A DNA stretch of 64,000 nt, taken from assembly GCA_949710005.1 (NCBI GenBank), contig OX453274.1, positions 31,873,714-31,937,713 of the forward strand, given 5' to 3'. The translations under genes were made by a program, and so were the position numbers. The notes below the pieces were generated by a model. That model was given only the letters and a program-made list of their open reading frames with translations. It was not told where the DNA came from and ran no database searches. Positions 34,047-45,552 of this stretch are shown in pieces. The first letter of the stretch is position 1, and every line of letters begins with the position of its first letter. This DNA comes from Ricordea florida (lineage: Eukaryota; Cnidaria; Anthozoa; Corallimorpharia; Ricordeidae).

Positions 34047-37000
34047 TACTTATATTTCGGCTTTCTCTCTCCTTCTTCGCCCTCTCCTCCGCTCCAGTCC
34101 CTCCTTTCTACCTCGAGCAACCACCGGATTCTAGAACTGCCAAGGAGGGTGACTCGGTTACTCTGCTGTGCAACGTTTGGGGCATGCCGGAACCGGAAGT
34201 GGAGTGGTTTAAACACAATGGTTTCTTTCGGCGAATACCTTTCGGCGAACGAGCCTCCGTCTCTCCCGGAAACCAACTTACGATAACTGCGCTTGAATTG
34301 GGGGACAGCGGTCGTTACCAGTGCTCAGCGAGTAATCGTTTTGGGAAACTTCATCATGTATTTAAACTTACTGTTCAACGTAAGAGTTTACTTATCCAAC
34401 GCCACTTCAACATGGCATCTCCATGTCATCTTACATACGAGTAAGCCATTATATACGTGACCAATATCAATCCTCTTTCCATTTCATCCTTCCGTTTTGT
34501 TCAAGTCCTCATTCCTTGTTTTGTATTGCTGGTTTTGAAGCTTGTTAGCGGTCATTTCTCGTTCACGACTGGATTTCCTCGTCCGTCTCGAATCGTTAGA
34601 ACAACAAAATCCTCTTTACTACTGGTTAGGCCTAGAGGTCATTGATTAACCACATTGTTTTGCTCAGACTGGTCTACTCTAGGCTTAACGGGTAAAGTTA
34701 CACGATAGAAAAAGAACCAAAGAGTATTTTCATCTGAAAGGCCATACGTTCATTTATAATTTTAAGTTGCCAGCTATTTTCTCTGTTCACATCATAAATA
34801 TCGCTCTACACATGCGCCATTTTCTCTAGGTTCCTTCGTCTCTTATTTAATTGGTTTAATGCTACTGAGTTAGAATACATTTTACTGTGAAACGCTTCTT
34901 TTCTGTGTACATGTTGTGGTTCAAATTTATCCTTGGTTTAAATTTCATTTTCCTTTGTTTCAAACTCATTATTATACATTACCATACCAACAAACAAATG
35001 AGAAAACAATTTAATCCAAGGAAAAAATGGAACCACTACACGGATGACCTATAAGTTACTTGCGTTTTGCCATTATAGTCCGTCTTAAATCAACGCTGTG
35101 CTGTATCGCAAGCTAAATTGAAGCGCAAACATTTTTTTAATGAGTTGAGTTGTTTACTCCGCTGTGACACTGCTGCTTCATGCGCGTGCTCAAGTAAATG
35201 ACATCATCTGCTTTTCTATTGACAGGTGCCATTTTGTTTTGTTTCATCTCTTGTGGTTGATTTTTACACCTGCACATTTTGCTTTAGTTGAGATTTCGCT
35301 TGTGTACCCTTTTCCGACCATTGTAAAACAGGAATGGCAAACTTCGTTTCAAAGTAGGCAACGTTAGTAAGGAAAATTATGACCGGCTACGACGGAACAC
35401 AAAAATGAAAAAGAAAGCAATTTCGTTCCAAAGCTAATCTCTTCGGCAGCCGTTGTCTGGCTCGTCGTGCAACGCTCATCCCCCGAGGGGGGGGGGGGGG
35501 ACTCCCATATGGTGTGGACGGGGATGCTCGTCGGAAACTTTGAATTTAACCCCTAAAATAGACCAGTTTCTTTATATGAATTGAGCCGTAAATATTAAGA
35601 ATCAAAATTCTTTTTGTTTTCGTATTTTTTCGCGTGTAACCCTTAACGAGACCTTGACGGCTAAAAATAATGACATTTTGCCCAGAACACCCTAAGCGAG
35701 ACCAAAATCCGAAATTTACACCCCTAAGCGAGACGACGAGCATCCCCGTTCATTCCCCGGGGGACTCATCCCCTTGCGTGACGAGCCTGAAGACGACCCT
35801 GATTTTTAAATCATCCGTTTTGAGTTCTCATCCAGTTTCAATGACTCGTATCAATAGAAGCCGCTGAAGCGTTCTATCGCGTTTTCCTACCTTTTCGCAT
35901 TATTTCCTTTCAAATTTGATGACTTGAAATGAAGTGGATACCACACTTCCTGCGCCGGGCCCCCATCTGAATCGCGTGATTCAAAAGGGCGTGATTCTGG
36001 GTTGAAACATCAGACACGAAACTGTATTCTTTTACTTGATCTGCGGTTCAGATTACAGCCACTTTCAAAGTCTTCTTATTATGTGCAAGTTTCTTCAGGA
36101 CGCGTGTGGGATTCTTTATGTCTCTAAGCGTGCGAATTAAGCGAACCTTTGAGTAGCCACTGTCTCTTAGTCCTTGTTGTGCATGTTCTTGCGGTGTTAG
36201 CTCTTATGGAAAGAGTACTTCGCTTCGTGGTATGTGTCGTAGTACTCTTGAAAACGATTGATGCCCAAGGTAACTGCTTTGCCTCAACAATGAAACGTTC
36301 ATTCTTTGACCCTCATAGGTTTTTTAGAAGATCTTTAGTCTTATCTTTTTCGGTTATTTTAAGGAAGCGTGTTCTCGTTGAGTTTTATGAATTCACTTTT
36401 GAACCTTCGTCTACGCTTTTCTTATCACGAGTTCATATTGTTCCCCTGTGGGACGTCTGAGAATTTTCCCATTTAACCTTATTACAGCTATAAGTATGGT
36501 GAATTTGTCGCACTCAGCCTTTAATTTGGTTATTTTCATTTCATTATTTAAGTATCTCTTTTTTTCAGAGCGTGATTTATTTATCTTAGGTCGCGCATTT
36601 AGTTTTAGTCTAATTTCAGTTATTTTGATATTCCCCACCTTTCTCCGCAGCTATTTAGTTTATTTTGTGGCTTAAGGGCATAAGCTAAGGCGGCTTCCGT
36701 CTTTGTTTCGCTTCTTGCTTAGATTATGTTAGTAAATGCTGGTAAAAGACTGCTTTCTTTAATGTAAGCCGGCTTCTATAGCTTATTGTATAATATCTTA
36801 AGTACACGATTGCAAACACATCTTATGCGATGTTTTAACCCATTTGTCGTGTCATCTGGTTATTCATCAATGCCATACGTAAATTTTAGATTTTCTAGCA
36901 TGCAAGCAAGCGATAAATGGATTTATTGCGGAAAAAGACCTTTCGAAGACCTACCCACTTGCTGTAAATATGGTGTTCCTCCCAGGGAAGTCTAGCTTCC

Positions 37001-40000
37001 TGCGATGAAAAAAAAACCTGAATCGCCTGCTAGCAAGCTGATTGAAACTTTCATTTCTGAAATATTTGTGTAGAATATAGTGTGCACGCTAGGAGAATGA
37101 GGCATTCGATTTCAACGTTGATTTAATGCGGAATTCTCAAAGCCCGTTAGCTCCCAGTTGGTAACCTTGCGCACACTCTTCGGAATTCCCCGCGGGTGGA
37201 ATTTCCTTAGCATGTTACGCAAAATTAACATTAGTCCGTCAGTTACCCTTTTCTTTTTAAGGTATGATTAGAATTTGTCTTTAGCTAGTTCCTTTCTCGT
37301 TAGTTCAGAGATTTTAGTCTTAGATTAATTTGTTGGACTTGAGTCTAAAAATTGCTCAGTTTTCATCATCTGTTTGCTAGAGATTGTAGTTATCTTGCAA
37401 GAAGAAGTTGTATTTTAGTCAATTTTAAACAGTTGAAAGTCACTTCACTTGTCAAACTTGGTGGTCAACCGTTACATAATCTACATAGTATGAATGAACA
37501 TTACAAGGAAAGTTTTAATTTTCCCTTTTTCGTATCGTAGGAAAAGCCGGCAGTTCTTTGCCTTCCCGTCGAAAGGCGGTCGTGGAAACCTACCCCGCAG
37601 TGCTTGACTGTCTGACAGACACAAACCTACCAACCGAAAATGTCCTATATAGCTGGACCAAAGATGACGTCGATGTGTCGTCAGATCCTCGTGCCACTGT
37701 TATTGCATCCGGGGCTTTGTTTCTGAAGTCTTCTCGTCGGACAGATTCTGGTGTGTTCCAATGCACAGCTAAGACGTTAGACGCTAACGGTCTAACCACC
37801 TACCCTGGCACTAAAATCTTACTGGATGTTCAATGTAAGTTACCCCTGCATCTGTTTCCTGTTAACCCGGCAACTACCTTGCAATTCTACGCAATCTGTG
37901 GTCACTAACGTCGCGATGTCCAGTGCGCCATTGTGCACCAGAAGGAAATACCTTCCGAGATGAGTAAATTATGTCTAATAAGCAGAATTTCTGATACTGT
38001 TTCCTGTTCAGAATGTTGGGCGTAACTAAAATTCACGCCATTTTCTAAATTTGGTTTGTCTATGCTTCCCATCCGATGGAACTCACTCGTCTCTGAGTCA
38101 ACAAAGTTGACACTTTGTCTATCCGCACAGTATCACCTTTCCAGCCGCGCCATTATTGCTGAATCTTAACTGTAAAAAAGAAAAGCACATCTTAATGTTC
38201 AAAACGTATGAAGTGGTGCTCTTTATCTTTCAACATTTTCAGGGGTGTTTGGGAGGATGGACGGGCGATGAATATTGATGTCGTCCATCATACTGCAATT
38301 TTGCGTGACTTAAAATACAGAAGGGGGCGGGCCCAAAAAATGATTTTAGAGAGAAGGTGACCGTCCCTCCGTATAACCCACCCCCCCCCCCTTTCCACTA
38401 CTCCCAGTTCTCCTTGTTACGCTTCCAACATGGTGGCGATGCGCGATCGACTTTTAAACGAGTTTTCATATAACTCAGAACGCCTGCTCTCTAAGCTAGA
38501 TCTTCAGTAAAATAACATAATTTTTTTCTTGTTAAGTGACAGAAGCTGTTAACACATAGGTGGGCACAATAAGTTCCGCACCACTTTCATTTCTGCATTA
38601 CGAATCTCTTGGTCTCTTCCCATAGACACTCCGACGGTCATCAACATGCCAGAGTTCGTAGAAGCGTCGGAAGGTTCCGATGCCCGATTACCGTGCGTCT
38701 CCGTTGGCAACCCAGCGACGGACTCCACGAACTGGACACGAAACGGAGAATATGTCAAAACCAATGCAAGGTTTGCAGTGCTCGAGAAAGGAAGTCTACT
38801 GATACAAGATGTTCGTAGGACAGATGTTGGAGAGTACTCTTGCACTCCGTATAACAAAGTTGGAGCTGGAACGACAGGGACGACCAAATTTTTATTGAAA
38901 GGTAAACCTTAAAACACTTATCATGTGAAATTTTCTTCCATAGTTGAAACAGTATCCTGCCAAGACAGGCTTTTTTACGGTACTCGATTCTCTACTCCTG
39001 GGAGGTGTGGAGAGAATTTAGCATGATGTGTATGTATATTAGCGGAGCTCCACAGCGGCTCGAAGAGCCGCAGAGCGGAGCCCCATAACCACCGTGCGAG
39101 GATAGAAATTGAGAAAACCATGCGTTTCAGTTTTCATGGTCATCGTGGCTAGCGGCATGGCTTGCGGGCGCGTGCGCCTAGCGACGACGACGACGTTGCC
39201 CCAACATGGCGGCCATAGTCATCCGGGATATTTAGAAGGTCTTAAACCGAAACGAGGCTTTGTTTTTCGCGCAATGGCTCTTCCGTTGAGTCGCGAGCTA
39301 GATGTTTCTTTTTGACGATTTATTTCACCGATCGAATCTTCTTTAAGTAGTTGCGTACACCAGGCGTATTTGATAACTTTAGTGACAGCATTTTCAATGT
39401 GTGAGGGTCTGTGTGAGGAGCTCCGCTTTTAGGCTTGCCTAAATCTATTTAATATTGGTATGATGAGTTTAGCATGCGAGACGACTTATCTTTGGCCCAT
39501 CTAGGTCGGTATCGTTTCGCATTTATTGGACAAGACTCGTAAATTTACAATCCTTTCCCACACTCGACCGTCCCTTATCCTTTCTAGTTGTTCCAAAGTT
39601 TATCGTGGTACCACCCAGTATAATGACAGTGAAAGTTGGTGATACCGTCACAATGGTCTGCGAAGCGTCAGCCGACTCTGCGGTAACGTTGTCATGGGAA
39701 CGAGAGCCTAAAGGGGAATCCTTCCCAGCGGGTCGCACGGACTTGGATGGCGGGAAGTTGGTTTTACGAAGTGTACAGAAAGATGATTATGGAGTATACG
39801 TTTGTGTTGCAAGTTCTGGAGATGCGGAAGCCAAGCATTCCACAACTCTAGCTGTTATATGTAAGTAGAAAGTTTAAATACATAGAGGATATTACATGCC
39901 CGCGCGTGAATACGAATTTTATCTTTGAGTGTTCAATCAACTCGATATCTCGTTCGCTTCGCTCATTCGTGAGATATCGAGTTGATCACGAGAAGATAAA

Positions 40001-43000
40001 ATTCTCAAGCGAGCATGTAATATTCTGTTCATTATATAAAGGTTCTGCAGCCATTTTGATGAAATTTTGACGAGACAAAGGCAACCGCTCTCAAAGGGGC
40101 CGCTGAGAAAGGCGCGGTTTGTTATGTAACCATAGCAACGGTGATCTTTTCACGTGTGAAGATAACATGTTATTTTCAAGTGTGAAGATATGGTACATTT
40201 CATTGGTTTTTATATAATAATATTAATTTTGCTTTATTTCACTCTATTTTCTCAACCCAAACTAATCGAAAAATAGGCAATACAAACTCAAACTCAAACA
40301 GGTCTGGAAGAACGGCTCCAAAATATGGGACATAAATGTATTACCGAAAAATAAAAGTTGAGAAGGCGATCGAGGCAAACGCGGCTACAAGAATCAGAGG
40401 TGTCATATGACAAATTGCAAACCCGTGCAGGGTCTAGAATACTAGAGCTTTTACCTGGTAACTCAGCTCAATTCTGTTTTGTATTTCTAGCATCTCCAAG
40501 TAAACCTACGATCACCAGTGTTCATTTCAAGGGCTCCTCGGCCATTGTTAAGTGGCAGCCTGGGTACGACGGAGGATACCCACAAACGTTCGAGATCTGG
40601 CACCGACTTTCTGCCGGAAACGACTTTGACTGGGTGTCATCCAGATTCCTGTTAGCTAGTGTGACGTCATACACGATTAGGAATCTTCACCCAGAGAAGG
40701 AGTACGAATTCAGTGTTAGAGCAGCCAATCGTGAGGGAGCTGGTCCATTCAGTAGCAAAGTTCTAGCAAGAGGAATTCCGCAAAGTTATAATCCAGCAGC
40801 GGAAGGACAAGGTGAGAACAGTTAACTAAACATTACCACACCACTAACTGTTTTGTAGCTTTCCAAGGAATGGCCAGAATGCATGGTTGGATCCACAGAT
40901 GAAAATGTTAGAACCACCCGGTTTAGTAAAACAAACAGTACCACAGTACAGTCATCGGCGTACGGGAAAAATTTTGTTGGGGGGGCTGAACATAATTTGC
41001 CCGAATGAAACTTGTTGGTCACAGATGCACAAGATGATTCTTTCGTGACGTCAAGTTTTCTTCACCATGCCGTGAGAGCACGGGCGTTCAAAATAAATCA
41101 AGATATTAAATAATAAAATATTTTTCACTGTGTCTTTACCCGAACGGTACATCAGTTTTGCCCGAATAATACTATTTTTTTCCGACAGGGGGGGCTGCAG
41201 CCCCCCCAGCCCCCCCGCCCCATACGCTGATGAGTACAGTACTGTTCAGTAACTTTCTAAAGAATGGTCACACTGCATGGTTTGATCTACAGATGAAAAA
41301 GTTAGAACCACACTGTATAGTAAAACAAACAGTACCACAGTACATTACTGTTCAGTAGCTTTACAAAGAATGGTCACATTGCATGGTTTGATCCACAGAT
41401 GAAAAAGTTAGAACCACACTGTATAGTAAAACAAACAGTTCCACAGTACATTACTGTTCAGTAGCTTTAAAAAGAATGGTGACACTGAATGGTTTGATCC
41501 ACAGATGAGAAAGTTAGAACCGCACTGTATAGTAAAACAAACAGTTCCACAGTACATTACTGTTCAGTAACTTTCTAAGGAATGTTCACATTGTATGGTT
41601 TGGCCTACAAGTATAAACGTCAGGGATGTTTATGGACAGAGCCAGTCTATTTACTGAAAGAGGTCACTCATATGTCGGGGAAAAAGTGCACGACAGACTT
41701 GGCAATTTATTGATTACTCCGGCTCACTCTGACGAGGGGCGCTCGAAATGTCAGCGCCCCTTCCTTACCTTACGGTGGTATAACTTACTTTATTATATAG
41801 CAGCAATCATGGCATTTTGAGCTATCTCATTGGCTGTCCACTTCGGGATGTTCAACATTATGGTTCCTTACTCACAGGTTATCAGCTCATCCATTAATAC
41901 GGAAAACGGCCATCATAGAGGAAAGATTTCGTGAATTAGAAAGGAAGAAATTGAAGTCTTGCTTGAAAAGAATATACTATAAAATACTCACGAAGCAAAT
42001 AAGTATGGTATGAAATTATTCGGCGTTAAGTGAGCAAATGATATAGCGAAATTGACACGATTTTAATTGTTTATTACGAACTAAAGTGAAACTCTAACGA
42101 ACAGCCGCCATTTTGAAACATCCGTGGAGCCCATAAATTGAGTTTTTTTTACTTCTGCTTACTTTTTCTACTTTTAATTCTGAGACTGGTTTGCTTACTC
42201 GAAAAAATTAGACAAGTACATTTTTAAAAGAGAACGAGCCGGACTCGTGTTTGAAACATTTTTAGACATCGTCTCGACAACAACATGCTTCTGTTTACAA
42301 ATAACAACAAAGTCAATTCTTGTCGTGCGAAGTAGTTCCAGTTTCTCACAATCGAGGACTCAGAGGCTGAGATATAATAAAACAATTATTCCCTTCAATC
42401 TCGTCGTACATGAAATATAGCCAATTCGGCGCTACGGGTCGCAATGGCTATTAGCTCATGTACGACTCGATTTTGTGAAATAATTGTTAACTATCCACTT
42501 CCTTGGAGGTGAATACATAAAGGGGGCTTCTGGGTAATTTTTCTGCCAGTGAATATTTGGTTGGAGAAAAAACAAAACGGCCTCCAAGCTACCGAAATAT
42601 AGCCGCCGTCGATTGTGGCTTTACAGCGTTTTCGAAGAGGTTTTACTAGGGAAATTAAGCAAAACACTACCACGATGAAACGTTGACCAGGGCAGGACCA
42701 AACAATAGCGCAAATAAACGACACGATAAAACTGCATGTGTAAAATAAAGTCCGGTTAGTCTCTTTGTCCTACGAATTACGCTTCAGCAATTAAATATTT
42801 TAACCGGTTGTGTTATCCTCGGCGTCGTGGTGGTGTTTGATTCATTGGTATAAAATAAAACAATCATTTTCTTCAATCTCGGTGAATAGTGGCTTTAGGA
42901 ATATTTGTATTCATGTTTATTTCATATTTATATTCACCTCGATTTCTTAGAATAGTTGTTAATTATCAACTTGTTTGTTAATCCCAATTTCACTGCTCAG

Positions 43001-45515
43001 ATCTCAGTAGTATTAATTTTCTCCGAAGGAGTGTCATACTCTCACTAATCATAACTATAACAAAATTCTCAAATCTGATTGGCTATCAACTGCCCTGATT
43101 TCAGCCTTAATAGGACAGTTAAATAGGACAGTACGCGTCATGCCTGTGTAATTGGACAGTACGCGCCATCACGCGCGCACTTAAATGGCTTTTTTTCACT
43201 GCTAGCAAAAAAGAAATCTTTGAATTTCATGTATTTTGATTTCCAAAAGAAGTTTATGTATCACAAATTTTGTTAAAGTTATGATTAATTGGTAATAAGA
43301 CTTCGTGTCGTCCAATTCGGTCCTGCAATCATACTCTTGATTAAACAAATCGGACTCCCGCTACGCTGTCGTCCGATTTTGTTAATCACTCGTATGATTA
43401 CAGACGGAATGGGACTCCACTCAGTCCTATTACCATTACTTATATGTCAGTTTGGAGAACTATTGTTATACCGGTTCAATTTCCTTGAGTTGGTAATCGT
43501 CTCAATTCTCACCTTTACCAAACAATATAAGGAGAAATTACATATTGAACACTTCTGGAGAAAAGTGGGTTAAAGATCGAGACCGTTTTTTTTTTTTTCA
43601 CTTTCAACAGACAAACCCCTTCCCCCAAAGAATGTAATTGTGAACATCACCGAAGAGGGATACTACATCTCCTGGACACACAATGCTGTCCCCGGCCGAC
43701 CCCCGGTCGAGAAGTTTGTCGTGGAGTACAAAGAAGGGAACGATTCGTCTCTGTGGCTTGTGGCTTCCTCCAATGTCCCCTCTGGTAGTAGACTGTATTT
43801 ATTTGAGGCGGAAATGGTCAAAAGGGAAGTGAAATACGATTTCCGGATATTTGCTTACGGCGCCAGTGAGTTCAGCGACGCCGCTTACGTGTCGAAGACG
43901 TTCAACATAGGTACAGTGTACGCCTCCTTCGTTTTGTATTGCAAGAGGATATTATTTAGGTTAGGTATTGACTATTATACGGTATAATAGTGTGAGGGGT
44001 AGCGCCTTGAGCTTAAGATCGGAGGGTGCGGGGTTCGAGCTCTAATGAGGGCACTATGTTGCTTCGTTAAACAAGTAACTTGTCAGCATGGGCCCATTGC
44101 CCAGAGCGACCAACCAAGTTGCAGTCGAACCTCGCTATCTCGAACTCCCCGCTTTCTCGAACTCAAACTCGCTTCTCTTGGATTGTTTTTTTTTTCAGTC
44201 ATTTACCATCAGTTATCTCAAACTCCCGCTATCTGAAACTGTTTTTCGTTTCTCTTGAGAGTTCGAGAATTTGAGATTCCACTGTGTGTTCTAATGAGCA
44301 GTTTCACATACCTAGTTGTGTTTAAATTGGATTTGCCGCCAATTCCTGTTTAAAGAGTGGTCAATTCCCGTAGACACGCTATTGTTTTCTCAATTGTGCA
44401 AACGGAATCTCGGGCACTGATTGGCTAGCGGCGACCAGAGAGCTCTTAAAGGATTCTAAAGATTCCAACTCCCATTCTTCACCTTTGAGGTGAAGAATGG
44501 GAGTTGTTCACTCAAGGTTATGGGCTTCTGGGCTGGGATAGTTTGGGAATACTATACTCCTGCCATCCGGAAACCTTTTGCATAGTGCAAACTGCGTCTT
44601 AACACCAAGCCAAACGATAAATGATGCAGAATCCATCTTCTGTTCGTTTTGCCACCGCGAGTGATAAGCATGCAACATATTAGCTGATGTACGAGGGAAA
44701 GATTTGATAAGCATCAAACATTTGGCCGTTCAGCGTATCTCGTCTTGTCGAATAATGTGTGCGAGATTTCGTTTATTTTGGCCAGCTTCAACCAACATGT
44801 TCTATGCGTGATACACATTGGGTAAAATTATTACCCACTAACATATTTCGTCTCATGTTACACCAAGCATGTTTAATGGTATCGTTTGATAACCTTTGCC
44901 CCTACCCTCATCCCACCCAAAACTCGTTCATGCGCTCAGAATGCTGGATCATCTAATAGTTTTCAAAATCCAGAGCCATCCGACAGTTTGAAATACAGGA
45001 GGAAGAATGCGAGTCCAAGGATGGAAATCACTGTCAAACTAAGTTTTAGTTTACAAAAGATTTACTGGTGTTAAGTACAAGTGCTATACCTTCGCAGTAC
45101 ATAGTTTGTATGTTGATCTAAGACTAGTTCTTACTATATTTTATTTATTTGTTTAATGTTCATGTTATTTATTGTACGTTTGTATCATAGATTCATTTAG
45201 TATCATTTCGATTAAATTTTCTTTTAATATTGTAAAGCGCGGTCGATCATATATTAGAATGTTAGATAGCGCAATATTAAGAAATAAACATCATTGTTAT
45301 TATTATTATTATTATTACAATATTTCGGCTCTATTGCAGAGTCATAGTCATGAAATCGGTTCACAACGATGTTGAGCGGTAGTAGATATGCCTTCAAATA
45401 AGATTAGAATTGAATGAATTGGTATTGAATCTGATTTACTCGTAGGTATAACTACTGCCTCTCAACATTGTTGTGAGCCGATATGACTATGACTATGCAA
45501 TAGAGTCGAAATATT

Positions 45516-45552
<37 letters not shown>

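Larger units (their letters stand above)
29209..34097. other. IGSF9-like intron 2
   Basis: 4.9 kb. Contains a possible alternative signal-peptide exon (30031-30082), a decayed tandem repeat (32530-33020), a hammerhead-like Penelope fragment (about 33590-33760) and a (CTGT)n microsatellite near the acceptor. Nothing else supported. Confidence 0.6.
34380..37540. other. IGSF9-like intron 3
   Basis: 3.2 kb. Holds a second MITE family 1 copy (35487-35765) and a strong candidate alternative first exon (36206-36269). The rest is AT-rich with no further feature. Confidence 0.6.

Noticed and set aside
44000..44045. Possible tRNA gene with GGTTCGAGCTC
   Set aside because: Only a B-box-like sequence; no A box at correct distance and no acceptor stem.
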